The notes: generated by a model from the letters alone, not told the origin. A stretch of 64,000 nt of DNA from Aphrocallistes beatrix (GCA_963281255.1 OY725491.1:4638857-4702856), one strand, 5' to 3'. Positions 47,285 to 58,308 are shown, counted from the first letter of the stretch. A program made the numbers and translations.

Positions 47285-47848
47285 AAATACATTCAGCTAT
47301 GTGCATACTATCACTCTGTCTGGATTCACATTCCTTTGACCACTGCATAGAGCTGTATCTATTAATTAAGAACGAAGCCTTTATAATTGTAACTCTTCTA
47401 ATTCAGTTTGTAAGTTGGTACGTAATTCATCTAAATTAACCAATGCAAGTATATAATTACAATCTTCAAGCAATCTACTCCTTAATATCTGGTGATGTTC
47501 TAGTATATCTAATAAATACAACGAATTAATGAAACCCTGTTGTGCATAATTTAACACATTTCTAGATATCGCAATGTGATGATTATTGTATCTAGGGAGA
47601 TTTGTAACTTTGCAATCCTTTAAACAAAAACATTAATACAATTCAATCAAGGACTAATTTCATTGACAATATTAAAACATCTTGACGAGATATCGACAGT
47701 GGATACACTAAAGAATACCTTCTTGACAAAAGAAAATATTCTTATACAGTATAAATGCCAAAATATTCCTTTATGGTGTAAAATTTATTACTTTCTGAAT
47801 TCGGTTTAGAAGCTTATTCCAATATTGTTTATATTCATTTATTGTATA
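47285..47848. other. No gene seen
   Basis: AT-rich intergenic stretch between the NHL promoter and a HINE1 copy. Confidence 0.3.
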
Positions 47849-48416
47849 CAAGAGCGCTTCGCTTACTTGCGCTGCGCGGCTGGCGGAGACTTTGTGTCCG
47901 CCGGAGGCGCCCTGCGGGCGCCTGGGGTTACATTGATTAATTATAAGGGGGATTACATCTCTAAATACTGTTATAATCGATATCGCACGAAAAATAACCA
48001 AATTTGTCAATTTTTAAAATTTTGATGCGTAATGATGACGTCATAACAAAGTGATGAGTCGTCATTTTTTGATGATAGTTGTATCATAGGTGAAGAATAC
48101 TAATACTATACATATTCTATTAAAATTTCAGCCTTCTATCACTTAAAATGGCTGAATTATGGTCGAAAAACTGAAATTTCTAATTATAAAAAAGGTGACA
48201 ATGACGTCATAATTCCACGATGAGTCGACATTTTCTTCCGTTTGAGATGCCCCGTCGATGATATTCCATACATATTTTATTGGGTATAGTGATGGGTATA
48301 TTGGTTATAGTGATAATTCGGCCAAAATTCCCTCCCCCCGGCGTTATCACTATATCCAATTTCTACTATATACACAAATATATACACTTTAATTAATCGA
48401 GTTTTAATAATAAGGA
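47849..48416 (-). mobile_element. HINE1, full length 568 bp
   Basis: Starts TCCTTATTATTAAAACTCG after A and ends at the GC-rich hairpin with GCGCTCTTG before T. Same length as the copy at 11168-11735, opposite strand. Confidence 0.75.
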
Positions 48417-48569
48417 TTAGCTCAGTATCTGAAAGTGACTGTAGGGATTGCGATTGAGTTTCAAATATTTTATATTATGTGTCACATTCGATTTTTATAT
48501 TAAAAATATTGCCTAATCTAAATGAACGAATTCGAAACTACTTTCCAAGGTTAGCTTTCCTTGATGATA

Positions 48570-48680
48570 CAGTCTCGCCTATTATGACCCCGCCTAATAT
48601 GGGCATTCGTTTATTGATTTACCTTCTGGTTCCAATTGTATCGTTTACATTGTTTGGTATTAAGCAGGGTCGGCCGACTG
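48570..48680. mobile_element. Short TA-flanked MITE-like element
   Basis: TA-CAGTCTCGCC at the left and GGTCGGCCGACTG-TA at the right are weak inverted repeats. Confidence 0.4.
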
Positions 48681-48724
48681 TATTCTCAAAGTTCCTGGGG
48701 ATATGGCTGCCATGAAGGATATAT

Positions 48725-48862
48725 TTGTTTAAATGCCACTTTTTCCTGGGGTCTTCTCTATTTATAGTCTGGACCCCAAATTTATATAGCTTCCCCGCCC
48801 AAAATGGATTAAACAGGAAATTACGCAGCACATTCTTGGTATAGGCGGGGTTTTAATATGTA
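48725..48862. repeat. Dispersed repeat R, diverged copy
   Basis: Related to 50815-50938: same order of TATTTATAGT, ACCCCAAA, ACGCAGCACATTCTTG and GGGTTTTAA blocks. It sits just before the exon acceptor at 48872. Confidence 0.5.
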
Positions 48863-48872
48863 AGACTTGCAG

Positions 48873-49114
48873 GTGGAGCCGACGCACAGGATGACGGTGA
48901 ACCAGTTCTACACATTCGTGGACGATCTGGTGCAGACTAACCTTGAGATGGTTGACGTGCTGAACGGGAGGAGCTGCAAGATCCCACTAGAGTCCAGTGT
49001 CAGCCTAGATACCATCAAGTTTGAGGTGAGATAACTAAGTCATATTTTAACTGTATTCGACCAAAAGTTTTGAAAGTTGAACCTTCTGTTTAGAAGACGA
49101 AGGTGGACCTTTGA
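48873..49114 (+). CDS. Last two exons of an unrecognised conserved-looking gene
   Basis: Exon 48873-49025 (153 nt) follows ACTTGCAG and ends GAG|GTGAGA. Only one frame is open across it, encoding VEPTHRMTVNQFYTFVDDLV and on to SLDTIKFE (51 residues). After a 68-nt intron with a strong acceptor (CCTTCTGTTTAG) a final exon 49094-49114 adds KTKVDL and a TGA in phase. GC content is well above the flanks and codon use is coding-like. I do not recognise the protein; the peptide looks like a folded helical domain. The upstream exons are not visible, and a repeat-R copy plus MITEs occupy the preceding intron. Confidence 0.6.
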
Positions 49115-49489
49115 GACAACCTGGGCATACATGCCAACTTGAGCTTTGATAAAAGCGAAACTTAGCGTTGAATTTCGCGGGATATCGCGGGACGCAATAT
49201 GTATTATGCACAGAATGAAAAAAATCGGGACAAATGGGAAAATTTCATGTAAAAGTGGGACACTCGAGAAAATTAACAAGAAAAGTGAAAAAATCGGGAC
49301 AGTTAGCAAGTATGCCTGGTATAATAGTAATTGTAATAGTAATGATTACATTTTGGAAGTAATAGGAATAGGAATATATAGTTAAATAACACCTATTGTA
49401 ATAGGAATTATCTATTACAATTCTATAACTTCGGACTGGCTTATCTCACTTGTCGTTAAAAAATAGGAAGTTGTTAAAAATTAAGTTAA
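49115..49489. other. No gene seen
   Basis: AT-rich gap before the first membrane-protein fragment. Confidence 0.3.
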
Positions 49490-49885
49490 CATATATGGGA
49501 AAACAGCTCGATATATTCGAACGTTTCTTCTGGTCACAGTAATTTTGGGATTTTTTTAATCATCGCAGGATCTGTTCCTCAATTGATGATGATTCAAAAT
49601 TTTGTTGAGCCAATATTGCAACTAATCTACTTCAGTATTTGGTTCAAACACACACGTACCTTTTACAAGACACTGAAATGGAGGACAATTGAGTTTCGTG
49701 TAAGAGGTGAATCCAATCGAGTTGTTAAGAGATCTCTCATCAGTAGGTATCAGTTTGTAATCATAATGGGTTGTATGTTGATCAGTACTGCCTGTTTTAT
49801 CCTCGCTGAATTTCTAACACAATACTTCACACTGATCGCTACCATTCTCTTTTACGGTCTTTGCATCTTCAATTATCTCTATGAA
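49490..49885 (+). pseudogene. Multi-pass membrane protein family, copy A (fragment)
   Basis: Corresponds to about residues 173-300 of the intact copy at 55459-56613: KTARYIRTFLLVTV, a frameshift around a TTTTTTTAA run near 49550, then VEPILQLIYFSIWFKHTRTF, the basic loop FRVRGESNRVVKRS, and LAEFLTQYFTLIATIL. It stops after FNYLY, and both ends are missing. Sequence identity to the other copies is high, so the truncation is recent. Confidence 0.85.
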
Positions 49886-49889
49886 TGAG

Positions 49890-50062
49890 GATACATTTCT
49901 CTTAAATTGCTATGTTTTTGTCACGAGCTATGCTAACTTGATACAGTACATCTAATCACTCGAAAACCTGAGCGCCCAGCTCTGGTCCCGAGGTGCTCCG
50001 GTTTTTGGAAGTGGACTGTGGTACATACGCACTTAATACGTTAATGACTGTGGTATTTATAT
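49890..50062. other. Gap, no gene seen
   Basis: Short unassigned sequence between copy A and a MITE. Confidence 0.3.
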
Positions 50063-50063
50063 G

Positions 50064-50468
50064 CAGTCGAACCTGCTATAACGGCCACTCTACGTATATA
50101 ACGGTCACCTGTCTATAGCGGTCACCAATGAACAGTCCCGTCCGAAATTCCATAATTTTGGCAGCGTTGAGGTCACCTGCTCAACGCGGCCAGCGGCCAC
50201 CCGTTTGTAGTCCCTTACTGACCCTAAAACTGTGTATAACGGCCATCACCTTTTTCACCTTTTTATGTGTTTATTACAGGACCTGTTACGAAAGATAAAC
50301 AAGTTTTATGTAATTACTTCAAGTAATGGATTTTTAAAAACTTATATTTATTGCACTACGTTGATACTTTCTGGGGATTAAGACAATCACCTGTATATAA
50401 CGGTCACCTGTGTATGACGGCCATTTTTGTCCAATCCCTTGGGTGGCCGTTATATACAGGTTCCACTG
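50064..50468. mobile_element. 405-bp Tigger-like MITE
   Basis: Ends CAGTCGAACCTGCTATAACG and TATATACAGGTTCCACTG are inverted repeats, with TA at the right and TG at the left. Many ATAACGG(C/T)CACC subrepeats inside. Confidence 0.75.
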
Positions 50469-50814
50469 TATCTCGATTTCCAAGCATCTTAATCAATTAA
50501 CTTGATAATTGATGCATCATGATGCCGTAATTAGTGATGACTCATTATTTTATGGGGTTATTTTTTCAACAATCATGCTGGAGATGTCATTATACAACTT
50601 GATTCAAATTTCAAGACTCTATCTTTTATAATGGCAGACTCGCTCACCTAGCACCAACATCTGCCGCAGATGTTGGCGATTCGACACATCTTCCGTAGCA
50701 TAAACATGGAATCAAAGTACAAATAACTACAAATAAAAGGTTTCTTTTTAATTTTGTCCTATAAATAAGTACAAATGAAACCAAGTTCCAGGATCTGAGC
50801 TTTAATTAAAACCC

Positions 50815-50938
50815 TTGAAAGCATTTGGGATTTTTATATTTATAGTAGTAACCCCAAACTTGATGGCTTCTTCATTGAAAATTGCTTTAACCGGAAATAA
50901 CGCAACACATTCCTGTGGCAAGCGTGGGTTTTAACTTT
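50815..50938. repeat. Dispersed repeat R, copy 2
   Basis: Inverted, close copy of 6268-6395. Confidence 0.6.
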
Positions 50939-51103
50939 TTCTCTCCTTCACAAAAGTAGTCTATACAGTATACATAGTGTATAGAAAGTGGATGAAATTA
51001 TGTGTTGATATTTTTCAGTATTTAATAGCAAAATTTATTATCATTTACAAAACAAAATTAGAGCTAAATAAAGTATGAGTTTGTCTCTACAATACATCTC
51101 ATC

Positions 51104-52265
51104 TCATTGCGGAACTGCGAGGAGAGGATTAGTTAAGCTGGGTCTAAACCTGGTGGGGATATACCCAAATCGATATTTCAGTTTCCTCACAATTATTTGT
51201 CCAAAGAATAAGCAGGTAGCCAGTATGTATTGTGTTCCAATTATAGCAGATGTTAATATAATTAGAAATGATGAAAAATATCTGATAATTGTATTGGTAG
51301 TGTGTAGAGCCTCGATCTGTTGCTGTGTAACGAGAAGTGTTTGGTAGTCTGGAGTAGCATAAAGATAATTGAAGATACAAGGACCGTAATAGAGAATGGT
51401 AGCGATCAGTGTGAAGTATTGTGTTAGAAATTCAGCGAAGATAAAACAGACAGTAACGATCAACATACAACCCATTATGATTACAAACTGATACCTACTG
51501 ATGAGAGATCTCTTAACAACTCGATTGGATTCACCTCTTACACGAAATTCAATTGTCCTCCATTTCAGTGTCTTGTAAAAGGTACGCGTGTGTTTGACCC
51601 AAATATACTGAAGTAGATTAGTTGCAATATTGGCTCAACAACCTTTTGAATAATCATCAATTGGGGAACAGATCCTGCGATGATCAAGAAAATTCCTAAC
51701 ATTACTGTGACCAGAAGAAACGTTCGAATGTATCGAGCTATTTTTCCATATATGTCATGGTACTTCACATCAAGATACTTCATAAGACAAATCCCTAAAG
51801 CCATCGAGAACAACAGTCCAGCTTGTCCGATGGATTGAAGTATGGAAACGAATGGATTTGAGGTCATAGCGTCTATCATTAAGTTATTAAAATGAGCTAA
51901 CTCAGTGGTACAGTTAGAGATTAAAATTCTTGAAGAATTTAGAATGTCGCTCTCACGGTGACAGGCTGTCCTGTCACCGTGAGAGCAACTCCTAATACAT
52001 AGATTTGCATCGCGCCAAATTCGATTACATTCATTACAAGTAAAAATGTGTATTTGTGAATTTCGATTTTAAAATGTTGAGCTGCTTCCAAGAAATTCAC
52101 AAATGGATCAGTATTTATCTTTTCCATACATTCACGATACAACAAAACTAAATGCCTGATCATTTTAAGAAAGAAGATATCCCAGATAATGGAGAGTATA
52201 ATGACAAAGAAAAGAAATGGCATCAGTGTGCTAATCTGAATGTCTTCAAAAATACCGAGCACCAT
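51104..52265 (-). pseudogene. Multi-pass membrane protein family, copy B (two frameshifts)
   Basis: Starts at an ATG at 52265 (MVLGIFEDIQISTLMPFLFF) and follows the intact copy for its full length to the terminal AVPQ and stop at 51104. The first break is at about 51945-51985: an inverted duplication of a 15-base GTCACCGTGAGAGC-like segment forms a perfect hairpin and shifts the frame into a TAA. The second break is an extra TA in TATAT near 51605. Apart from these it is nearly full length, with the same membrane segments and basic loops. A TATATATA box and the shared ACTCTATCTTAACGAATT block lie upstream. It is an inverted duplicate of copy D. Confidence 0.9.
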
Positions 52266-52326
52266 TCTATAGCCGCTAAAGTTCAATTAGTTTGGATGAT
52301 AGTATTTAATTCGTTAAGATAGAGTG

Positions 52327-52340
52327 CTATATATATAGAC
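52327..52340 (-). promoter_or_regulatory. Core promoter of copy B
   Basis: CTATATATATAG followed by CACTCTATCTTAACGAATT, aligned with the promoter of copy D at the same distance from the ATG. Confidence 0.5.
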
Positions 52341-52344
52341 TGTT

Positions 52345-52977
52345 TTGCCCTTAATGCTAATTTCATTAAAAGTATTTAATTAAAAACCACATTTTATCAT
52401 GTGCTACAATTGTAGAAAATAAAAGGCTAAAGATTATTCTGATGTTATTGCTTCATTGCATTTCATATTGGGTTAATTAAAATTAGCAAATGTTGGCATA
52501 TTATCTAATAGTATTATTTAAGATTTTGGAAGAAAGTATTTTATTAGTAGGGATATATCAATGTTGAGGAATACTACTATGTAAGATTCCAGGTGATACT
52601 AGTGGACCACTTTTAAAACGAGACATCTAAAGTTCTAAATAAATTAGCATTGTATAAGGATTAACTTGCAAGTAAGCATATTTCAGGATTCCTTATTCTA
52701 AGCAGGGAAATAGGTCAGATCACAATTGCATCAATACACTTGTAAACTAAATTTTCAAAATTCTAAATTTTCTAACAAAAACGAATTTGGTTCTTTAATT
52801 ATGTATAAAATGAACCCAAGTTATCCTTCATAAAAGTAGTCTATAAATAGTGTATAAAAAGTGGATGAAGTTATGTTTGGATATTTTAGCATTATTTAAT
52901 TTCAAAATTTAACATCATTTACAAAACAAATTAGAGCCAAATATAGTACGCGTATGAGTTGTTCTCTACAATACATC
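52345..52977. other. Duplicated upstream flank of copy B
   Basis: Parts (for example GATTCCAGGTGATACTAGT near 52585) match, in inverse, the upstream flank of copy D around 55125-55200. No gene. Confidence 0.5.
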
Positions 52978-53641
52978 TCATTGAGGAACTGCGAGGAGAG
53001 GATTAGACAAGCTGGGTCTAAACCTGGTGGAGATATACCCAAATCGATATTTCAGTTTCCTCACGATTATTTGTCCAAAGAATAAGCAGGTAGCCAGTAT
53101 GTATTGTAATCCAATTATAGCAGATGTTAATATAATTAGAAATGTTGAAAATATCCGATAAATGTATTGGTAATGTGTAGAGCCTCGATCTGTTGCTGTG
53201 TAACGCGAAGTGTTTGGTATTCTGGATTAGCATAGAGATAATTGAAGATGCAAGGACCGTAATAGAGAATGGTAGCGATCAGTGTGAAGTATTGATAAAA
53301 CAGACAGTAACGATCAACATACAACGCATTATGATTACAAACTGATATCTACTGATCAGAGATCTCCTAACAACTCGATTGGATGTACCTCTCACACGAA
53401 ACTCAATTGTCCTCCATTTCTGTGTCTTGTGAAAGGTATGTATGTGTTTGAACCAAATACTGAAGTAGATTAGTTGTAATATTGGCTCAACAACTTTCTG
53501 AATAATCATCAATTGAGGAACAGATCTTGTGATGAACAAGAAAATTCCTAACATCACTGAGACTAGAAGAAACATTCGAATGTATCGAGCTGTTTTTCCA
53601 TATATGTCATGGTACTTTACATCAAGATACTTCATAAGAAA
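52978..53641 (-). pseudogene. Multi-pass membrane protein family, copy C (5'-truncated)
   Basis: Starts abruptly at about residue 158 of the family (LMKYLDVKYHDIYGKTARYI) next to a hAT MITE. It continues through the basic loop RGTSNRVVRRSLISRYQ, loses about eight residues (the L-A-E-F segment) near 53290-53300 with a frameshift, then another frameshift near 53165, and ends AVPQ with stop at 52978-52980. The first half is missing. Confidence 0.85.
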
Positions 53642-53666
53642 AAGTTTTTCCACTCATAGCCTTTGT

Positions 53667-53828
53667 CAGTGGTTCTCAACCTTTCATGGTCCGTAGCCCC
53701 CTTACCGAGACCCTCAGTACCCGTGGCCCCCTGCCCTTCAATAAAAAAACGTAGATTTCGTTTTAACGTATTTACTTAAACATAGCCCCCCGGCGAAGGC
53801 CTCGTGGCCCCCTGGTTGAGAAACGCTG
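53667..53828. mobile_element. 162-bp hAT-type MITE
   Basis: Ends CAGTGGTTCTCAACC and GGTTGAGAAACGCTG, flanked by GCCTTTGT at 53659-53666 and 53829-53836. Confidence 0.9.
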
Positions 53829-53929
53829 GCCTTTGTTCTAACTATATATGCATTTGAGAGCTTTGTTCACACTGTATCCTGTATGGGAAGGCCTTAATAT
53901 CATAGACAAAGTACCCTTCTGAAGGTTTC

Positions 53930-54240
53930 CCGATGGATGCTCAAAGATTGAAAACACTTGCGAATTGAGCGTTTTATTGATTTTAATACGGACATCCTTA
54001 CTTCCTCATAAGTTGAGTTTAGCGGATCCTGGGTCGACCAGAATGGGATTCACGGGTAGCAGAGTGTTTATTTGGTTTTCAACAGTTCCAAAATTCCTAA
54101 CCCAGCCTGAAATGACCGTTTTACCAGGCGATGGCTCCTTCTCATACGATGTACGTAACGAAAGGTTCCCAGACTTTAACATAAGGCCCATGTTTGAAAT
54201 AGTTTTCTGTGCAGGAGATGCGTTCCTTTAGGCTCCAATT
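53930..54240. other. GC-richer stretch, unassigned
   Basis: Both strands have open frames of 60-90 codons (plus: from 53965; minus: 54191-54006 with INTLLPVNPILVDPGSAKL). The composition is coding-like but no motif or splice context identifies it. Confidence 0.25.
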
Positions 54241-54389
54241 GGAATTTTCTTCTTCCTTGCACTCTCCTTTACCGTTTGTTATTAAAAACGGATTTTCAGA
54301 ATAAAATAATAGTCGAGGTGACCGAAAAACTAACACAGTACTAATTTTTTAGGTCACCCGATATTCTTTGACGAAATTATGATATCATA

Positions 54390-54855
54390 CACTGCCTAAA
54401 CAAAAGTATTCATACACCCCATAATTCCCCATACAAATAGTTACAATATACTGATTTATTTAGCGAGTCAAAGTATTTAATTGGTAAGAGATACACTTAA
54501 TTTGACTTCGAATTCTCCACATTCAAATTACCCACTTTATAAGTTATCAACTTAATTACTCTTCTTCAAGATTAATTATTTTCAGCATTTGCTTTCCTAT
54601 GCCACATGTCACGAGTGATCACCATAGTATATGATGACATTGGTGATATGAGGTGGCACAGTTTGAAAGGTTTTAACCTTGTGGGAGTGTAAACAAGTTG
54701 AAAGATTAAAAAGTGAGTAATTCGAATTTGAAGTTAAATTAAGCCTATCTCTTACCAATTAAATACCTTGACTCGCTAAATAAATCAGTATTATAACTAT
54801 GTATGTATTTGTATGGGGAATTATGGGGTGTACGAATACTTTTGTTCAGGCAGTG
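54390..54855. mobile_element. 466-bp palindromic MITE with TA duplication
   Basis: Ends CACTGCCTAAACAAAAGTAT and ATACTTTTGTTCAGGCAGTG, each next to TA. The copy-E downstream flank near 60990-61015 lacks this insertion, giving a likely empty site. Confidence 0.85.
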
Positions 54856-54859
54856 TATT

Positions 54860-55045
54860 ATATTCCACGACAGGCTATATTTGGGATAAAACTTCACGAT
54901 TTTTAAATGTTGTAAGATGTCCGCATTTCTTGATCAAATTTAAAGTAGGATTTGTTCGGAAATCTAGAATTTTGTTTTCAAGCGTATTGACGTAATTGTG
55001 ATCTAACCTATTTTCCTTTTCTAGAAAAAGGAATCCTGAAGTATA
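54860..55045. repeat. Flanking duplicate shared with 61010-61195
   Basis: Both stretches carry TTTGGGATAAAA and GATCTAACC plus TTTTCCTTTTCTAGAAAA and GAATCCTGAAG in the same order. They mark a segmental duplication around the membrane-protein genes. Confidence 0.65.
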
Positions 55046-55387
55046 TATAATGCCACCTAATCTTAAATAGTTAATTTACTTGTATTTAGAAAATTCTTTT
55101 TAAAAAGTGATCTTCTACTAGTATCACCTGGAATCTTACTTAGTATTCCTCAACATTGATATGGTACTATATTACTAATAAAATACTTTCTTCCAAAATC
55201 TTAAATAATACTATTAGATAACATCCCAACATTTTCTGATTTTAATTAAGCAAATAGGCACTATTTAAATGTAATGAAGCAATCCACCAGAATAATCTTT
55301 GAACTTTTACTTTCTATATTTTAGCACACGATTAAAGGTGGTTTAGTTACGTACTTTTAATGAGATTAGCCTTATGAGCAAAACAGC

Positions 55388-55397
55388 CTATAAATAG
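55388..55397 (+). promoter_or_regulatory. TATA box and conserved block upstream of the intact membrane-protein gene
   Basis: CTATAAATAG, followed by TACTCTTTCCTAACAAATT. Copies B and E keep the same block (ACTCTTTCTTAACGAATT) at equal distance from the ATG, while the surrounding spacer varies. Confidence 0.55.
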
Positions 55398-55458
55398 TAC
55401 TCTTTCCTAACAAATTAAATTTAACCCAAACTAATAAAACTTGATAAGTAGTTATAGA

Positions 55459-56613
55459 ATGGTGCTCGGTATTATTGAGGGCGTTCAGATTTGCACATTG
55501 ATGCCATTTCTTTTCTTTGTCATTATACTATCCATTATCTGGGACATCTTCTTCGTTAAAAAGATCAGACATTTAGTCTCGTTGCATCGCAAATGTATAG
55601 AAAAGGCAAATACTGATCCATTTGGGAATTTCTTGGAAGCAGCTCAACATTTAAAAGTTGAAATTCACAAATACATATTTTTACTTGCATTGAATGTCAC
55701 CGAATTTGGTGCGATGCAAATCTATGCATTGGGTGCTGTTCCCACGTTTACACGACAGCCTGAGGTCATTCTAAATTCGATTAGTGAAAGATTTCAAATC
55801 CCCAACTGTACTACGGAGTTTGTTCATTTCAATAACTTAATGATAGACGCTATGACTTCAAATCCATCCGTTTCTATACTTCTAGCCATTGGACAAGCTG
55901 GAATGTTGTTCTCGATGGCTTTAGGGATTTGTCTTATGAAGTATCTTGATGTGAAGTACCATGACATATATGAAAAAACAGCTCGATGCATTCGAGTGTT
56001 TCTTCTGGTCACAGTAATGTTAGAAATTTGCTTGATCATAGCAGGATCTGTTCCCCAATTGATTTTGATTCAAAAAGTTGTTGAGCCAATACTGCAACTA
56101 ATCTACTTCAGTATTTGGGTCAAACACACACGTACCTTTTACAAGACACTGAAATGGAGGGCAATTGAGTTTCGTGTAAGAGGTGAATCCCATCGAGTTG
56201 TTAAGAGATCTCAAATCAGTAGCTATCAGTTTGTAATCATAATGGGTTGTATGTTGATCAGTTTTGCCTGCGTAATCCTCGCTGAATTTCTAACACAATA
56301 CTTCACACTGATCGCTACCATTCTCTATTACGGTCCTTGCATCTTCAATTATCTCTATGCTACTCCAGACTACCAAACACTTCTCGTTACCCAGCAACAG
56401 ATCGAGGTTCTACACATTTCTGATACATTTATCAGATATTTTTCAATGTTTTTAATTTTCGCAGTATCTACTATCCTTCTATCACAATACCTACTGGCCA
56501 CCTGCTTATTCTTTGGACAAATAATCGTGAGGAAACTGAAATATCGATTTGGGTATATCCCCACCAGGTTTAGACCCAGCTTGACTGAATATCTCCTCGC
56601 AGTTCCTCAATGA
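55459..56613 (+). CDS. Intact multi-pass membrane protein, unrecognised family (copy D, 384 residues)
   Basis: A single open exon from the ATG at 55459 (MVLGIIEGVQICTLMPFLFF); the open frame begins at a TTG 18 bases earlier, which I do not use. Hydrophobic segments lie at about residues 11-33, 72-94, 138-160, 179-201, 205-222, 257-279, 281-300 and 325-355, so seven or eight membrane passes. Loops 34-71, 161-178 and 223-256 are basic (KKIRHLV; RGESHRVVKRS) and so probably cytosolic. The loop between passes 2 and 3 has N-C-T at 116-118, a conserved glycosylation site that places it outside. The C-terminus is basic, then LLAVPQ. No DRY, NPxxY or other GPCR signature, no signal peptide, no pore motif that I know. 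A lineage-specific chemoreceptor- or channel-like role is inference. TATA box about 70 nt upstream; AATAAA at 56698. Confidence 0.85.
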   Translation: MVLGIIEGVQICTLMPFLFFVIILSIIWDIFFVKKIRHLVSLHRKCIEKANTDPFGNFLEAAQHLKVEIHKYIFLLALNVTEFGAMQIYALGAVPTFTRQPEVILNSISERFQIPNCTTEFVHFNNLMIDAMTSNPSVSILLAIGQAGMLFSMALGICLMKYLDVKYHDIYEKTARCIRVFLLVTVMLEICLIIAGSVPQLILIQKVVEPILQLIYFSIWVKHTRTFYKTLKWRAIEFRVRGESHRVVKRSQISSYQFVIIMGCMLISFACVILAEFLTQYFTLIATILYYGPCIFNYLYATPDYQTLLVTQQQIEVLHISDTFIRYFSMFLIFAVSTILLSQYLLATCLFFGQIIVRKLKYRFGYIPTRFRPSLTEYLLAVPQ

Positions 56614-56697
56614 GATGTATTATAGAGACATACTCATACTTTATTTGCTCTAATTTGTCTTTGTAATAATCTTTAATTTTTGTATTAATTAACTAAT

Positions 56698-56703
56698 AAT
56701 AAA
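56698..56703 (+). terminator. AATAAA polyadenylation signal of copy D
   Basis: 85 nt past the stop codon. Confidence 0.5.
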
Positions 56704-56754
56704 ATATCAAGACATGATTTATCCACTTTGTATTCTATTTATAGAAGAATTATT

Positions 56755-56975
56755 GAAGACAATCGACCTTTGCTTTCTTACGCTGCGCGGCTGGCACGCA
56801 CAATAATTATTTTTAAGTTAGATAACATCTCCAATTATTAGTACCTCTGTCTTAGTGTCACAATCGATATCACTCGAAAAATCACAAAATTCGTCAATTT
56901 TTTTATTTTTGATGCGTAATGATGACGTGATAACAGAGTGATGAGTTATGTAAAATTCCAGGCTATTCCGTGAAA
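56755..56975 (-). mobile_element. HINE1 fragment, eroded
   Basis: Contains ACGCTGCGCGGCTGGC and the ATCGATATCACTCGAAAAAT to GCGTAATGATGACGT blocks of HINE1 in reverse. The 3' tip is mutated. Confidence 0.65.
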
Positions 56976-58137
56976 TTTTTTAATTAACTGTTTTCATACG
57001 GCCTTTTTGCCTGTGTGTTTCTAACCCCAAATTTCTACCCTATTATTCAATACTTATTGAAATAATTAACCAATACGTATATAATATTTGTTTAATTTTT
57101 GGCCCTCTTTGGCTAGGGTTCATTTTCAGAACCGCAAGCGTAACCTATGGATGTTGACATTCCAATCTTCAAGGCTATCTATTGAACACTGAATCCAAAT
57201 AGCAGTCGAGAAGAATTTATTGGTTACCTAAAAGTGTAGGATCATATATTACTAGTATTATCTCATTGTACCATTCTGTGGTTAAGATACGATTTTGGCG
57301 AAATCTGATATTACTATATGCAGTCGGAACAACAGGCCGGGTGGTGTGCTGATTGGCCTAAATATGCGATTTGAACGGCCATCTGGCTAAATCTAATTTT
57401 AACCGGCCGGTCGGACAAGAATGGCTCAGAGGTAACATTGCTGCACAGTTAATACAGTAGAACCTGTTTAATCCGAAATTGATGCGAAAAGCCTTCAATA
57501 TACTGTCTAGTGGCTAATCAAGTCACCGAATTCGTAGTTGTTAATTTATGTAGATGGCACATTTTAAGAGGCCGTATACTACTCTCACCTGTAATCTAAC
57601 CACAAATTCTAATTTTATCCAGATCGGCACATTTCACACACACATGTGCAAGTTCTATATGAAATTATTAGGAAATCTTACTTGGTATCTTTCAAAATCT
57701 TACCTTGTATTTTTTATGGCACTATATGACTAGTAAAATGCTATCTCCCTAAAATCTTTAACTATACTAGATTATTTAAAATGCAATGAACTTGTTATGC
57801 AAGAGTTGTTTCGGTTTGCAAATAGGTTCCACCCGGAGTAAATTCATTATAAAATTAGTCAATTTACAAATTTGTTCCGAGATAATCAAGACTGAATTAT
57901 TTCTATGGCGCTTTATTCCAATAACAATAATATATATGTTCCGGGTTACTTTTAAACTGGAATCATTTGTACGGTTTCCTGATCCAATGCCATATTTCCT
58001 CTTGCTAATTTAGTGGGAGGGTGTGAATGCTAGTCATTATCGCAGTTCCTTGTTGATTAATTACTGGATAGCTTAATATGATTAAATATGGCATATCCCA
58101 GTCGTATTTACTATAATATACAGGGTCGTAGGTATAG
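56976..58137. other. No gene; one MITE-end fragment
   Basis: A Tigger-like end (CAGTAGAACCTGTTTAATCCG) starts near 57455 and is lost after about 80 bp. The last part resembles the upstream flank of copies B and D. Confidence 0.4.
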
Positions 58138-58225
58138 TATGAATGGGTACACAAGTATGTATAGGTACACGGATATGTATAGGTACACAGGTATGTATGG
58201 GTACACAGGTACGTATGGGTACTAT
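58138..58225. repeat. 20-bp minisatellite
   Basis: About four to five copies of a GGTACACAGGTATGTATGGG-like unit just upstream of copy E. Confidence 0.85.
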
Positions 58226-58308
58226 ATATACTACTACTAGTAGTAGTACTCTTTCTTAACGAATTAAATACTATCATCTAAACTCATAAAATTTTAAGTT
58301 GTTAGAGT

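Noticed and set aside
55459..56613. Calling the intact membrane protein a rhodopsin-type GPCR
   Set aside because: No DRY or NPxxY motif, no conserved loop cysteine pair that I can place, and the segment count may be eight. Family left open.
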